Positions 1-9,733 of a stretch of 64,000 nt of DNA are shown here, piece after piece. The DNA lies in assembly GCF_002216065.1 (NCBI RefSeq), contig NZ_CP022282.1:186001-250000 (forward strand), in the 5' to 3' direction. The position numbers and the translations under genes are program-made. The notes under the pieces are model-generated. The model searched no databases. It was given only the letters and a program-made list of their open reading frames with translations, and had not been told where the DNA came from. Position 1 is the first letter of the stretch. Every line of letters starts with the position of its first letter. This stretch comes from Chryseobacterium sp. T16E-39 (lineage in GTDB: Bacteria; Bacteroidota; Bacteroidia; Flavobacteriales; Weeksellaceae).

Positions 1-1
1 C

Positions 2-850
2 CTGAATAAAAAGAAACAAATTTTCTATTTTAATCCTTATACTGGTGGTTTGATAGGCAAACAGGGCCGCGACTGGCTGAATACCGTGTTTGACCTGCAT
101 ACTTCCCTAATGTTAGGCGAAACAGGGAAAATGATCCAGGGCTGGAGTGTAGTGATCTTTTTACTTATGCTGATAACAGGCTTGGTCCTTTGGTATCCGG
201 CACGCATAAAACAGGCAAAACAAAGTCTGACGATCAAGTGGGAAGCTTCTGTAAAAAGGAAAATTTACGATTTCCATAATGTTTTGGGATTCTATGCTTC
301 CATTCTTTTAATCATCCTGGCGCTTACCGGAATGTATTTCGCTTTTTCCGGAGTTAAAACAGCAGTGGAGATGGTAACCAACTCCAAATTAGGTAAGGGG
401 GATTCTTCTATAAAAATGGCCTTCGATCCGAAAGCTAATTTAGCGGTACGATACAATACCATTTATAAAACATTGACTGAGAAGTACCCTGGTGCTATTT
501 CGATGACCTATTCGGTAAGAAAAAAAGATGAAATGCGTGTACGGATGATCTATCCTTATCAATGGTCACGAAAACAAAATACCTTCTTTTTTAATCGCAA
601 TACCGGCGAACTTCTACGCAGTAAACTATACAAAAACAATAATGCCGCTGATACAGTGGAAGCTGCGAATTACGACCTCCATACCGGAAAATTTTTCGGA
701 ATTATTGGAAAGATCCTGTGGCTTTTAGCATCACTGATCGGAGCGTCTTTGCCTGTAACCGGTTTCATTATGTGGTGGAACAAAAGGAAAGCAAAAAAGA
801 AAAAACCGAAGAAAAAACATCATCATAAGGTTTTGAAAAAGGTTGTTTGA
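2..850 (+). CDS. PepSY-associated TM helix protein, 5' end missing
   Basis: The reading frame is open to the left edge, so the start lies outside the window; the first in-window TTG at 50 is internal. Three hydrophobic segments are visible, near residues 48-66, 93-116 and 238-260 of the visible part, with a periplasmic-looking domain between the second and third. The tail is very rich in Lys and His. This arrangement matches the PepSY-associated transmembrane family (PF03929), inner-membrane proteins often linked to iron or siderophore uptake, where they are proposed to act as ferric-siderophore reductases. No upstream neighbour is visible to support an iron role here. The family call is fairly sure; the substrate is unknown. 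Confidence 0.8.
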   Translation: MNKKKQIFYFNPYTGGLIGKQGRDWLNTVFDLHTSLMLGETGKMIQGWSVVIFLLMLITGLVLWYPARIKQAKQSLTIKWEASVKRKIYDFHNVLGFYASILLIILALTGMYFAFSGVKTAVEMVTNSKLGKGDSSIKMAFDPKANLAVRYNTIYKTLTEKYPGAISMTYSVRKKDEMRVRMIYPYQWSRKQNTFFFNRNTGELLRSKLYKNNNAADTVEAANYDLHTGKFFGIIGKILWLLASLIGASLPVTGFIMWWNKRKAKKKKPKKKHHHKVLKKVV

Positions 851-880
851 AAATACAATGCTGATTAAATAATGATAAAA

Positions 881-913
881 AAGTACTGCTTCTATTGGGC
901 AGTATTTTTTTTT
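881..913 (+). terminator. Intrinsic terminator after the PepSY gene
   Basis: An 8-bp stem (882-889 with 899-906, one G-T pair) has a 9-nt loop and runs into nine consecutive T. It sits about 30 nt after the stop of the PepSY gene. The rest of the gap up to 1241 is AT-rich, and I see no gene or clear TAnnTTTG promoter in it. Confidence 0.75.
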
Positions 914-1241
914 GAAGTCAGGAGTGGGTAAATGACCTGAAAAATTAAAAAATTCCCTGCAATTAGAATAAGCATTAAGTTTAAAAATAGTTCACAACCT
1001 ACTGAATGTTAATTATGGTTAAGCTTTTATAAGATGATTAATTGCTCTGAAGAAAAATAGTGTGTGTAAAATTGTTATTTTATTAAAATAATATTCTTGC
1101 TGTAAGTATTGTGTAAGCAATATTTAGATAAATTGTCTGTAAAATTTTAATTAAAGTTAATACATCCCGTGGTTTTGTTAATACTTTGTTAAAAGATAGT
1201 CTGTGATTTTTATAGAATTTTGCCCCAATAAAAAATGTCGC

Positions 1242-2492
1242 ATGAATCTTATCAAAACTTCCTTATTTATTTTCCTTTCTGTTACCGGTTCCAATGCTTT
1301 TGCTCAGAAACATTCACCGCAGAAAAAAGTGGTCTTTATCATTGTAGATGGTATTGCTGAAGATATGCTGGGTAAAACCAAAATTCCTAATCTTGATAAA
1401 ATAAAAAAAGATGGTGCATTGCTGAAAGCTTATGTGGGAGGAGAAAAAGGAGGTTACAGCGAAACCCCTACGATTTCGGCAGTAGGGTATAACAGTTTAC
1501 TGACGGGGACATGGGTAAATAAACACAATGTTTTCGATAATGATATTAAAGACCCTAACTATAGTTATCCTACGATTTTCAAACTATTGAAAGATCAGTT
1601 TCCTAATAAAAAGACTGCTATATTTTCAACGTGGGAAGATAACCGTACCAAATTGGTTGGTGAGAATCTGGATGCAACAGGGAAAGTAAAGGTGGATTTT
1701 GCTTATGACGGAATGGAAAAAGATACCAAGAATTTTCCACATGATAAGCAAAGGAGCTATATCCGTAAAATCGATAGTTTGGTTGCCGGAAAAGCAGCCA
1801 ACTATATTACAGAAAATGGACCGGACCTCTCATGGGTCTATTTAGAATTTTCCGATGATATGGGGCATGGATATGGAGATGGTGATATTTTGTACAAAGC
1901 AATTTCTTTCGAAGACCAGTTGATCGGGAAAATATATGAGGCGGTGAAAAAACGTGAGGCAAAACACGGGGAAGACTGGTTGTTTATAGTCACTACAGAT
2001 CATGGAAGAACGGCAGATACCGGAAAGGGACATGGTGGACAAAGCGACAGAGAGCGTAATACCTGGATCGCTATCAATAAACCGAACATCAATACATACG
2101 CAAAGAACAATCGTGTAGGGATTACAGATATATTGCCAACGATCACAGACTTTATGAGCATTAAAGTCCCTGAAAAATTCCAACAGGAAATCGATGGAAT
2201 TGATTTACTTAAAAGCAGAACAGCTTACGATTTGAAAGCTTCTTTGTCATCTGATAAGACCCTTGAACTTACCTGGAAAACGACAAGTCCTTCTAAGGAG
2301 CTTGGAGAAGTATACATTACCGATACCAATAATTTCAAAACCGGAGGCAAAGACCTCTATCAGTTATTGGGACAGGCTGATTTAGGAAGCGGCAAATTTA
2401 CTTCAAAACTAAAAATTAATAATTCCAATGTCTATAAGATCGTTCTGAAAACCAAAGAAGGTTTTCTGAATACCTGGATCACAACCAAATAA
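1242..2492 (+). CDS. Secreted alkaline phosphatase-family phosphodiesterase
   Basis: This 416-residue protein belongs to the alkaline phosphatase / nucleotide pyrophosphatase-phosphodiesterase superfamily, two-metal enzymes that hydrolyse phosphate mono- or diesters. The start at 1242 is chosen because it opens directly on a signal peptide (residues 1-22, ending FAQ); an upstream in-frame GTG at 1203 would bury it. Likely metal and catalytic residues are D36 (VDG), T77 (the nucleophile position before the NSLLTG stretch), D205/D206 with H209 (DDMGH), D253-H254 (TDHG) and H264 (GHGG). It lies 15 nt before a SusC-type receptor and a SusD-type lipoprotein, so it probably releases a phosphorylated or nucleotide-derived compound at the cell surface for uptake. 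The substrate is not visible in the sequence. Confidence 0.85.
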   Translation: MNLIKTSLFIFLSVTGSNAFAQKHSPQKKVVFIIVDGIAEDMLGKTKIPNLDKIKKDGALLKAYVGGEKGGYSETPTISAVGYNSLLTGTWVNKHNVFDNDIKDPNYSYPTIFKLLKDQFPNKKTAIFSTWEDNRTKLVGENLDATGKVKVDFAYDGMEKDTKNFPHDKQRSYIRKIDSLVAGKAANYITENGPDLSWVYLEFSDDMGHGYGDGDILYKAISFEDQLIGKIYEAVKKREAKHGEDWLFIVTTDHGRTADTGKGHGGQSDRERNTWIAINKPNINTYAKNNRVGITDILPTITDFMSIKVPEKFQQEIDGIDLLKSRTAYDLKASLSSDKTLELTWKTTSPSKELGEVYITDTNNFKTGGKDLYQLLGQADLGSGKFTSKLKINNSNVYKIVLKTKEGFLNTWITTK

Positions 2493-2507
2493 ATAAGGAA
2501 TCTACTT

Positions 2508-5465
2508 ATGAAATTATCGCTTTTAATCGGGCTGGGCTTAGTCTCCGGTCTGGAGGTCTATGGCCAAAATGTACAGAAAATAGACCGTATTGATACGTTA
2601 AACACCCACGAAAAAAAAATCGATGAGGTGGTTGTTACAGCCCTGGGAATCAAAAAAGATAAGAAAGCCTTAGGGTACGCAGTACAGGAGGTAAAAGGGG
2701 ATGTTTTTGAAAAGGCAAAAGAACCTAACTTCATCAATTCATTATCAGGGCGTGTTGCCGGATTGAATATCAAGAACAGTACAGACCTGTTTCAGGATCC
2801 GGGAATCAGCCTGAGAGGAGCGAAACCGCTTATCGTTATCGATGGAGTTCCGGACAGAACCGCTGATTTGTGGAGAATCAACGCGGATGATATCGATAAC
2901 ATTAGTGTATTGAAAGGGCCTACTGCTTCGGCATTATATGGATCTGTAGGTAAAGATGGAGCGATAATGATTACCACGAAGAAAGGGAAAAAAGGGAAAA
3001 TGAGCATCTCCTTCAATAATTCAACGATGTTTCAGACTTCCTTTATCCGGATTCCGAAGGTACAGACTACTTATGGCGGGGGAAATAACGGAAAATATGC
3101 TTATGTAGACGGAAGTGGTTCAGGAAGCGAAGGTGGAGGATGGATCTGGGGACCAAAACTCGATCAGAAAGACCCTTCTACACCAAGCGGATACTATGAA
3201 ACCCCGCAATACAACAGCCCGATTGATCCTACGACAGGGAAACCGATACCATTACCATGGATCTCCAGAGGGAAGAATAATATCAAAAATTTCTTCGATA
3301 CCGGAGTGATCCAGTCTAATAATCTGAGCGTAGATTGGGGAAGTGATAAAGCAACCTTCAGACTTTCCTTATCCAATATTTATCAAAAGGGAATCGTTCC
3401 TAATACCGATCTGAAAACAACTTCGATCAGCCTTGCAGGTTCTATGAACCCTACTGAAAAACTTACGATCAACTCAACCTTAACTTATAATAAGGAATAC
3501 ACTTCCAACTTTCCTGAAGTTGGCTATGGACCTACCAACTATTTGTACAATCTTGTACTATGGACAGGAGCTGATGTAGATGTAAGGGATTTGAGGAATT
3601 ACTGGGTAGCAGGAAAAGAAGGTTATCAGCAAAGGCACTACAACGTCTCTTATTACAATAACCCTTATTTTCAGGCTTATGAATACCTGAGACCTTATTA
3701 TAAAGATAACGTGATGGGTAACGTGAACCTGGAATATAAGATTCTTCCTAAATTATCTGCCAAAGCCCGTGTCGGAACGAATATTTATGCGCTGAACCGT
3801 GAGTATCAAGAACCGAAAAGTTACATTGGATATGGAAATAAATCATTAGGAAACTATACCCAAATCAATGGAAACTATTTTGATATTACTTCAGAAGTAG
3901 GGCTTAAATACCAGAACAGATTTTCAGATAACTTTATGTTGACAGGAGAAGGGTACTTATCCAACTATTACAGAGAACAAAAAAACAGTGAAATACGTAC
4001 CGATGGATTGGTAAGTCCGGGTTGGTACAACCTTTTTAATAGTATTGGACCACTGTTTGCACCAAAAGAAGGAAACCGGAAAGAATATGAGCAGATCAAC
4101 AGTGCGTATGGCTATGTAGATATGGAGATTTATAAAGCATTTTTTCTGAATATGACTGCTCGTTATGATAAGGTGTCAACCCTTCCGCAGGGAAATAATG
4201 GCTATTTTTATCCTTCAGTTTCGGGATCAGTAGTACTTAATCAGCTGTTCACAATGCCTGACTGGATCAGTTTTGCGAAAGTGCGGGGATCTTTGGCACA
4301 GGTTTCCAATGGTAAACTGGCGAATGATACCTATGGTTATATTTCAGCTTTTCAAAAAAGTGATATCAGCTGGAATGGACAGTCTACATTCTCTTTTGGG
4401 GATGTTCTTATTGATGCTACTATAAAACCTGAAACTTCAAATTCCTGGGAAATAGGAACAAACATTTCTTTTCTGAAAAACAGGATCAATCTGGACGTTG
4501 CCTATTATCAGACCCGCGATTATAATAACCTGGCAAAAATACCTTTGTCTGAAGGGGCGGGATATAAAACCTACCTTACCAATGGAAATGTTTTTCAAAG
4601 AAAAGGAGTGGAATTTACGCTGAATGCAGATGTTATAAAGAAATCTGATTTCAGATGGAGTACCCAGCTGAATGTAAGCCATTACAGGAAGTATCTGAAA
4701 GAGGCTTATGGTGGAAAAGACTATACGACGATTTATAACCCTGCTAATGGAAGGGATAATTTCATAAGAGTAGGTGAAAGAGCCGACAAGTTAACAGCGA
4801 TGCCTTATGAAACCTCTCCTGATGGACAACTGGTGTTGCAGAACGGATATCCTGTGAATTCCACAGCACCATTCGAATCCGCTATGGGATATTCTGATCC
4901 TGACTGGACCTACGGATTATCAAATAATTTTGGTTATAAAAACTTCTCACTCTCTTTACTGTTTGACGGAAGACTTGGAGGGACCATGTATTCTACCACC
5001 AATCAGAAAATGTGGTGGGGTGGAATTGCACCGGGAACTGTTAATCAGTACAGGGACGATGCCAATGCCGGAAATAATACCTATATCGCTCCTGGAGTAA
5101 GGGTTGTGAGCGGAGCAATTACTTATGATCAGAATGGGAATGTAAAATCAGATACCCGTGTTTTCGTTCAGAACGATGTTGCAGTGAACTATAATGCTTA
5201 TATGCAAAGTACCAGCAACGCTTTTGAAAGCAATTACCATTATTACAAACAAACCTTTATCAAATTAAGGGAGATCACGGTTACCTATGATTTTGCGAAA
5301 TCTTTTGCAGAAAAACTGGGGGTATCTTCAGCAAGTGTTTCCCTGATCGGGAGAAATCTATGGCTGTCTTCAAAGATTAAGAATGTAGATCCTGACTCAG
5401 GAGTGGATCAGCTTCAGACACCTGCAACAAGAAGTTTTGGAGTTAACCTCAATGTAAAATTCTAA
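2508..5465 (+). CDS. SusC/RagA-family TonB-linked outer membrane protein
   Basis: This 985-residue outer-membrane receptor has a signal peptide (about residues 1-20). A short linker follows, then a plug domain starting near the DEVVVTALG motif typical of SusC proteins (about 40-170), then a long beta-barrel ending in Phe. The N-terminal carboxypeptidase-like extension found in many SusC proteins is absent; the plug begins almost at once. It is followed 19 nt later by a SusD partner, and the two should form the usual lidded uptake complex powered by TonB. The preceding phosphodiesterase suggests a phosphate-containing substrate, which is inference. Confidence 0.92.
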   Translation: MKLSLLIGLGLVSGLEVYGQNVQKIDRIDTLNTHEKKIDEVVVTALGIKKDKKALGYAVQEVKGDVFEKAKEPNFINSLSGRVAGLNIKNSTDLFQDPGISLRGAKPLIVIDGVPDRTADLWRINADDIDNISVLKGPTASALYGSVGKDGAIMITTKKGKKGKMSISFNNSTMFQTSFIRIPKVQTTYGGGNNGKYAYVDGSGSGSEGGGWIWGPKLDQKDPSTPSGYYETPQYNSPIDPTTGKPIPLPWISRGKNNIKNFFDTGVIQSNNLSVDWGSDKATFRLSLSNIYQKGIVPNTDLKTTSISLAGSMNPTEKLTINSTLTYNKEYTSNFPEVGYGPTNYLYNLVLWTGADVDVRDLRNYWVAGKEGYQQRHYNVSYYNNPYFQAYEYLRPYYKDNVMGNVNLEYKILPKLSAKARVGTNIYALNREYQEPKSYIGYGNKSLGNYTQINGNYFDITSEVGLKYQNRFSDNFMLTGEGYLSNYYREQKNSEIRTDGLVSPGWYNLFNSIGPLFAPKEGNRKEYEQINSAYGYVDMEIYKAFFLNMTARYDKVSTLPQGNNGYFYPSVSGSVVLNQLFTMPDWISFAKVRGSLAQVSNGKLANDTYGYISAFQKSDISWNGQSTFSFGDVLIDATIKPETSNSWEIGTNISFLKNRINLDVAYYQTRDYNNLAKIPLSEGAGYKTYLTNGNVFQRKGVEFTLNADVIKKSDFRWSTQLNVSHYRKYLKEAYGGKDYTTIYNPANGRDNFIRVGERADKLTAMPYETSPDGQLVLQNGYPVNSTAPFESAMGYSDPDWTYGLSNNFGYKNFSLSLLFDGRLGGTMYSTTNQKMWWGGIAPGTVNQYRDDANAGNNTYIAPGVRVVSGAITYDQNGNVKSDTRVFVQNDVAVNYNAYMQSTSNAFESNYHYYKQTFIKLREITVTYDFAKSFAEKLGVSSASVSLIGRNLWLSSKIKNVDPDSGVDQLQTPATRSFGVNLNVKF

Positions 5466-5484
5466 TGATAAAAATACTATAGAA

Positions 5485-6939
5485 ATGAAAGTAGTTAAAA
5501 TATATATATTGTTATCGGTTGCTTTATTAGGGCTTACGGGCTGCAGCAGAGTGGATGATTTCCATGATGACCCAAACCGTCCTAAAAGTGTAGATGCCGA
5601 AAATATCCTTCCAGGAATTGAAGTAAGTGCCTTTAGCAATATAGAAGCTGAAGCAGCATTGGCATCAAGGCAGCTTACCTATATCAATGGGGTAAGTTCT
5701 CAGCAATATTACAACTGGCAGAGAGGCTCATTTGGTGCTTATGATAACATCAAGCAGGTGGAGAAGATGGTAGAAGAAGCAAATAAAAAGGGCGCAAAAG
5801 AATATATCGCATTAGCCCGTTTTTTCAGATCTTATTATTATATATCATTAACGGAAACATTCGGTGATATTCCATATAGTGAGGCAATAAAAACAGATAT
5901 TTTCTATCCAAAATATGATGATCAGAAAAGCATTTATAAAAATGTGTTAGCAGAGCTGGCACTGGCTAATACAGAGCTCTCAAACCTGAACACAGTGATC
6001 AGGGGAGATCTTATTTATAATGGGGATGTGCTTAAATGGAGAAAGCTTATTAATTCTTACAGATTAAGAATTTTAATGGACTTGTCGAAAAAAACAGATG
6101 ACCCCGACCTGAATGTGAAGCAGACTTTTGCCGGTATTATTAATAATCCGGCTCAGAATCCTGTTATGGAAACAGTAGAGGAGAGTGGGCAGTTACCTTT
6201 CTATAATGTGGTCAATAACCGTTATCCTTATTTCAACAGTAATGATTTGCAGACAGCCTATTATATGGAACAGAGTTTTGTAGACAAACTGAGGACCTCT
6301 AAAGATCCAAGGCTTTTTAAGATGGCGGAAAAGAAAACGAGTACAGTAGGAACCAACCCTGCAGATCCGTTTAGTTTTTATGATGGATTATATGGAAGTG
6401 GTGATTTGGGGCAGAATTCTACTAAAGCATCCAGCGGTCTGGCATCCAGGATCAATCCAAGGTATTTTAATGATCCGATCAATGAACCTACTTTATTAAT
6501 GGGATATACTGAATTACAGTTTATATTGGCAGAAGCTGCAGTTCGTGGCTGGATCAGCGGAAATGCGGATACCTATTACCTGAAAGCAATCAATGCTTCT
6601 ATGAGTTTTTATAAGATAAGCCCGACTGACATTGCTGCCTATCTGGCACAGCCAGCAATTGGTCTTCAACCGGGAAAAGAGATAGAAATGATCATGGATC
6701 AGAAACATACAGCCATGTTCTTTAATACGGGTTGGCAAATATTTTACGATCAGAGAAGAACAGGATTTCCCAAGTTCAATACAGATGGACCCGGTATTCT
6801 GAACAATGGAAAGATTCCTAAAAGATGGATGTATCCTTCATCTGAAATCACTAATAACAATGCGAATCTTAATACTGCGATTACGAAACAGTATCCGGGT
6901 GGTGATAATATCAATGAAACCATGTGGCTGATTAAGTAA
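5485..6939 (+). CDS. SusD/RagB-family outer-membrane lipoprotein
   Basis: This 484-residue lipoprotein has a signal peptide with lipobox LTGC (C20). The body is the alpha-helical, TPR-like SusD fold; the recognisable parts are the FFRSYYYISLTETFGDIP segment (about 112-129) and the C-terminal region with RWMYPSSE (about 451-458). It resembles the SusD-like_2 branch (PF12771). It would act as the substrate-binding lid on the SusC protein encoded just upstream. A strong terminator follows, so phosphodiesterase, SusC and SusD look like one transcription unit. Confidence 0.9.
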   Translation: MKVVKIYILLSVALLGLTGCSRVDDFHDDPNRPKSVDAENILPGIEVSAFSNIEAEAALASRQLTYINGVSSQQYYNWQRGSFGAYDNIKQVEKMVEEANKKGAKEYIALARFFRSYYYISLTETFGDIPYSEAIKTDIFYPKYDDQKSIYKNVLAELALANTELSNLNTVIRGDLIYNGDVLKWRKLINSYRLRILMDLSKKTDDPDLNVKQTFAGIINNPAQNPVMETVEESGQLPFYNVVNNRYPYFNSNDLQTAYYMEQSFVDKLRTSKDPRLFKMAEKKTSTVGTNPADPFSFYDGLYGSGDLGQNSTKASSGLASRINPRYFNDPINEPTLLMGYTELQFILAEAAVRGWISGNADTYYLKAINASMSFYKISPTDIAAYLAQPAIGLQPGKEIEMIMDQKHTAMFFNTGWQIFYDQRRTGFPKFNTDGPGILNNGKIPKRWMYPSSEITNNNANLNTAITKQYPGGDNINETMWLIK

Positions 6940-7007
6940 TACGATACGATAGGTTTTATTTTAAAATATTTTATCGTCTTGCAGAAGATTCCGATACATT
7001 AAAAAAA

Positions 7008-7034
7008 ACACCTGCTTCAAAGAAGCAGGTGTTT
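7008..7034. terminator. Bidirectional terminator between convergent genes
   Basis: A perfect 11-bp GC-rich stem (7008-7018 with 7022-7032) with a 3-nt AAA loop. Eight A precede it and TTT follows it, so it can end transcription from both sides: the SusD gene on + and the VOC gene on -. The longer U-run is made on the minus-strand transcript. Confidence 0.9.
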
Positions 7035-7081
7035 GCTGTTAGATATAAAATAATTGATATGATGAGATTAAATTGAGTGGA

Positions 7082-7477
7082 TTAGCTAAATTTTTTAATG
7101 GCTTCAGGACTCACCGGAGTAAAAAAGTTGATGAGGTTCCCATCCGGATCACAAAATAAAAGAGACCGGTTGCCCCAAGGCATTGTGGTCGGTTCCTGAA
7201 TGATGTCAGTAGTAAGATCTTTAATCTTTTCATATTCATCATCCACATTGGTGACCATAAATTCTATAATACTGCTTACATTACCTGTGGATTCCAGCAG
7301 TTGATCGGTAAACATCTTCATAGTTCGGGTACTCCCTATCGCTATGGTAATAGAGCCAGTGGAAAGCTCAGCAAAATCTTCCGTATACCACTGAGCTGTT
7401 AATCCAATCGCCTTTTCATAAAATTGAACCGATTGTTTAATGTCTTTTGTAATAATTCTTATTGATGTAAATTTCAT
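7082..7477 (-). CDS. VOC-superfamily (glyoxalase/bleomycin-resistance-like) protein
   Basis: This 131-residue single-domain protein has the vicinal-oxygen-chelate pattern: an opening strand MKFTSIRIITKD, a helix with SVQFYEKAIGL, and the closing FCDPDGNLINFF strand typical of the fold. Such proteins bind a metal or ligand and may be lyases, dioxygenases or drug-binding proteins; the activity cannot be named. The start is set at 7477, not the upstream in-frame codon at 7507, because a TAnnTTTG promoter element overlaps the upstream codon. The gene stands alone, converging on the SusD gene. Confidence 0.8.
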   Translation of the reverse strand: MKFTSIRIITKDIKQSVQFYEKAIGLTAQWYTEDFAELSTGSITIAIGSTRTMKMFTDQLLESTGNVSSIIEFMVTNVDDEYEKIKDLTTDIIQEPTTMPWGNRSLLFCDPDGNLINFFTPVSPEAIKKFS

Positions 7478-7504
7478 AGGATGTATTGTTTGAATAATTT
7501 TAAA

Positions 7505-7512
7505 CAAATGTA
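7505..7512 (-). promoter_or_regulatory. -7 promoter element of the VOC gene
   Basis: On the minus strand this reads TACATTTG, an exact match to the Bacteroidota TAnnTTTG element. It places transcription start about 20 nt before the ATG at 7477 and rules out the longer reading frame. A TTG lies upstream but only 14 nt away, which is short for a -33 element. Confidence 0.6.
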
Positions 7513-7609
7513 CAGCAGATCGATGACAACAGTTTGTCAGGAGTATCTGGGTCCTACTTTTATTTTTGAAAGAATTATATTTTTTTGCCTGTCCTGTTAG
7601 ACCGAGCGT

Positions 7610-8860
7610 TTATCTTTTGCTATTCTCCTTCGCTGTAATTATTGAATCGGTATGTTGAGCAATGGCCTGGAACATTTTCAGTCTTCTGGAATCCCCGGTA
7701 GGATCCTCTGTGTAGTCAGCATATGCAGAATTGGATGCAATAATTATTTTTCTTTTGGGGTTTATGTATAACGTCTGACCATAGATACCTATAGCTGAAA
7801 AGTCCATCCCTTCCCGGTTGATAGGAAACCACCATTGATTTTTATATCCTTCCTCAGAGTCAGAATTACTTCGTTTACCAGGCATCAGCTGAGATTTTGT
7901 GGGGGTAATTGATTCTTTGATCCATTTCTCAGAAAAAATGGATTCTCCTTTACTGTTTTTTCCTCCATTCAGCATTAGTAATCCTATTTTAGACCAGTCC
8001 CGTGTGGATATAATCAATCCACCATACGCAAGCGGATTTCCTTTTTTATCAACCAAAAAGTAAGCATCATCTTCCGCATAGATTTTATCCCACAGTGAAT
8101 TTTTAAAGAAGTCTTGGATAGATTGGTTGGTCGCACCTGCGATTACCATACTCAATACCTGTGTATCCATACTTGTATATTGATTGTAGATTCCTTGTGG
8201 GCGTTTTCTTGTCATTCGTTTTGGATAATCATTAAGAGAACCTTTTAGTGTAGAGAGGATAGATTGTACGACATCAGAACGAATATCTCCGTAATCTTCG
8301 GACCAATTGACTCCTGAGGACATATCAAGAAGATTCTGGATTTTTACCTTCTCATAGACTGTTCCTTTAAGAGCCGGGACATATTTTACTACAGGGTCTT
8401 CGAGGCTTTCTATATATCTTTTTTCATAGGCAATTCCCGTGAGTAAGCTTATGATTGATTTCGTACCCGAGAATATGATAACCGGTTTTTGTTTTTGGTT
8501 GTTCCTGTAATAATACTCTGCAATAACTTTCCCATCCTTGATCATTAATAGTGAAGTAATCGCTCTTTTTTTTATTTCTTCAGAAACATTGTATATTTTG
8601 TTTTTAAAGACAAAGTCTTTAGGAAAAATGTCGTTCCCTAAAATATTTTTGGGTACCGAATAGGGCTGGCTGCTCTTATTAAATTTAATAGAAGGATACT
8701 GATCCTGGAGACTTCGGAAGTTTTCAGAGATATTTTTTTTATCAAATACTTCTGCGTACTTCTTAAGTAAAAACATATCATCAACTTTATTTTTTAAAAG
8801 GTATGCTATACATGCAGCTACCAATAGAACGATACTGCCGATAATGATTTTCTTTTTCAT
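7610..8860 (-). CDS. Serine hydrolase, beta-lactamase / penicillin-binding-protein fold
   Basis: This 416-residue protein starts with a hydrophobic segment (about 4-22) that could be a membrane anchor or a lipoprotein signal (VAAC, C17). The active-site SxxK motif is SGTK at 131-134, and a Y-x-S motif (YTS) is at 228-230, as in class C beta-lactamases and related esterases and DD-peptidases. Proteins of this kind act in the periplasm or at the cell surface on amide or ester bonds; the true substrate is unknown, and antibiotic resistance should not be assumed. It has no close same-strand partner. Confidence 0.85.
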   Translation of the reverse strand: MKKKIIIGSIVLLVAACIAYLLKNKVDDMFLLKKYAEVFDKKNISENFRSLQDQYPSIKFNKSSQPYSVPKNILGNDIFPKDFVFKNKIYNVSEEIKKRAITSLLMIKDGKVIAEYYYRNNQKQKPVIIFSGTKSIISLLTGIAYEKRYIESLEDPVVKYVPALKGTVYEKVKIQNLLDMSSGVNWSEDYGDIRSDVVQSILSTLKGSLNDYPKRMTRKRPQGIYNQYTSMDTQVLSMVIAGATNQSIQDFFKNSLWDKIYAEDDAYFLVDKKGNPLAYGGLIISTRDWSKIGLLMLNGGKNSKGESIFSEKWIKESITPTKSQLMPGKRSNSDSEEGYKNQWWFPINREGMDFSAIGIYGQTLYINPKRKIIIASNSAYADYTEDPTGDSRRLKMFQAIAQHTDSIITAKENSKR

Positions 8861-8978
8861 ATTTTATTTTTTAATCAAAAGATTATTCAATCACAAATTG
8901 ACTCAAAATGAAGCGATAAATTTTTAATTAATATTAAAAAAGGATCATTTGAATATTTGCTGTTTTTATATAGTGAAA

Positions 8979-9659
8979 TTATAATATGGCTTTAATCCCT
9001 ATCAAAGGGCTTACTCCATTTAAGTGGGTTAATGAATTGCTGGAAATCCCGGGAACAGTATAGAACAGACATTCCCCTAGAACGATAAAGGTTTTAGAAA
9101 TCACATAATTGACGCCGATTCCAAAGTTTAGATAGAGATTATTTGAACTTTTCGTTCCATAGTTGATCTGGTTGTCGGCAGAACTGTAATGAATGGAAGG
9201 TTCTTCGATAAGTGCTATACCGGATCCTGCAAAAAGAAAAGGCTGCCAATGTCCATACATTCTTTGGTATCCGATATCCAATCCGATGTTTGTACTGTTT
9301 GTCTTTACATCAACTTCGGATCGTAGCGAGTTAAAAGAAAAGCTGGCCTTATAATTAACGGTTGTCTGGCCTAGCTTAAGTCTTGTGAAATATTTGTTAT
9401 TGTACGTTAATTGAATAGAAGTTACGGAGTTTGAACCTATCGTATTCTTAAATCCATCTGTGCTGCTGTATGGAAAAAATGCTCCAAATGTTCCTCCAAA
9501 ATCAAAATATATTTTTTTGTTTTCCGTATTCAGTAAATCCTGAGATTTAAAGCTGGCAGGTAAAAGACATAAAATGATGAAATAGATAATATATTGTTGA
9601 GATAAAATTTTTTTAAGTGACAGATATAAGGGCATGTTAGATATTTTATTATCTGACAA
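8979..9659 (-). CDS. Predicted small outer-membrane beta-barrel protein
   Basis: This protein of up to 226 residues has a hydrophobic export signal (about 20-40, ending FKSQ) followed by alternating polar/hydrophobic strands, several with aromatic girdles (IYFDFGGTFGAFFPY, YLNFGIGVNYV). This looks like an 8-stranded porin-like or OmpA-like barrel. The start could also be the Met at 9635, nine residues in. No enzymatic motif is visible. It lies downstream of the Crp/Fnr-like regulator gene on the same strand. Family assignment is by overall pattern only. Confidence 0.6.
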   Translation of the reverse strand: MSDNKISNMPLYLSLKKILSQQYIIYFIILCLLPASFKSQDLLNTENKKIYFDFGGTFGAFFPYSSTDGFKNTIGSNSVTSIQLTYNNKYFTRLKLGQTTVNYKASFSFNSLRSEVDVKTNSTNIGLDIGYQRMYGHWQPFLFAGSGIALIEEPSIHYSSADNQINYGTKSSNNLYLNFGIGVNYVISKTFIVLGECLFYTVPGISSNSLTHLNGVSPLIGIKAIL

Positions 9660-9733
9660 ATAAAAATCATTTTAGCTCGTATTTCTTTAATATAAATTAA
9701 AAAATACACGCTAAATAACATGGAAAATAAGGA

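Noticed and set aside
1203..1260. TAnnTTTG promoter for the phosphodiesterase gene
   Set aside because: Only imperfect matches with wrong internal spacing (such as TACTTTG and TAGAATTTTG) were found, so no promoter is called.
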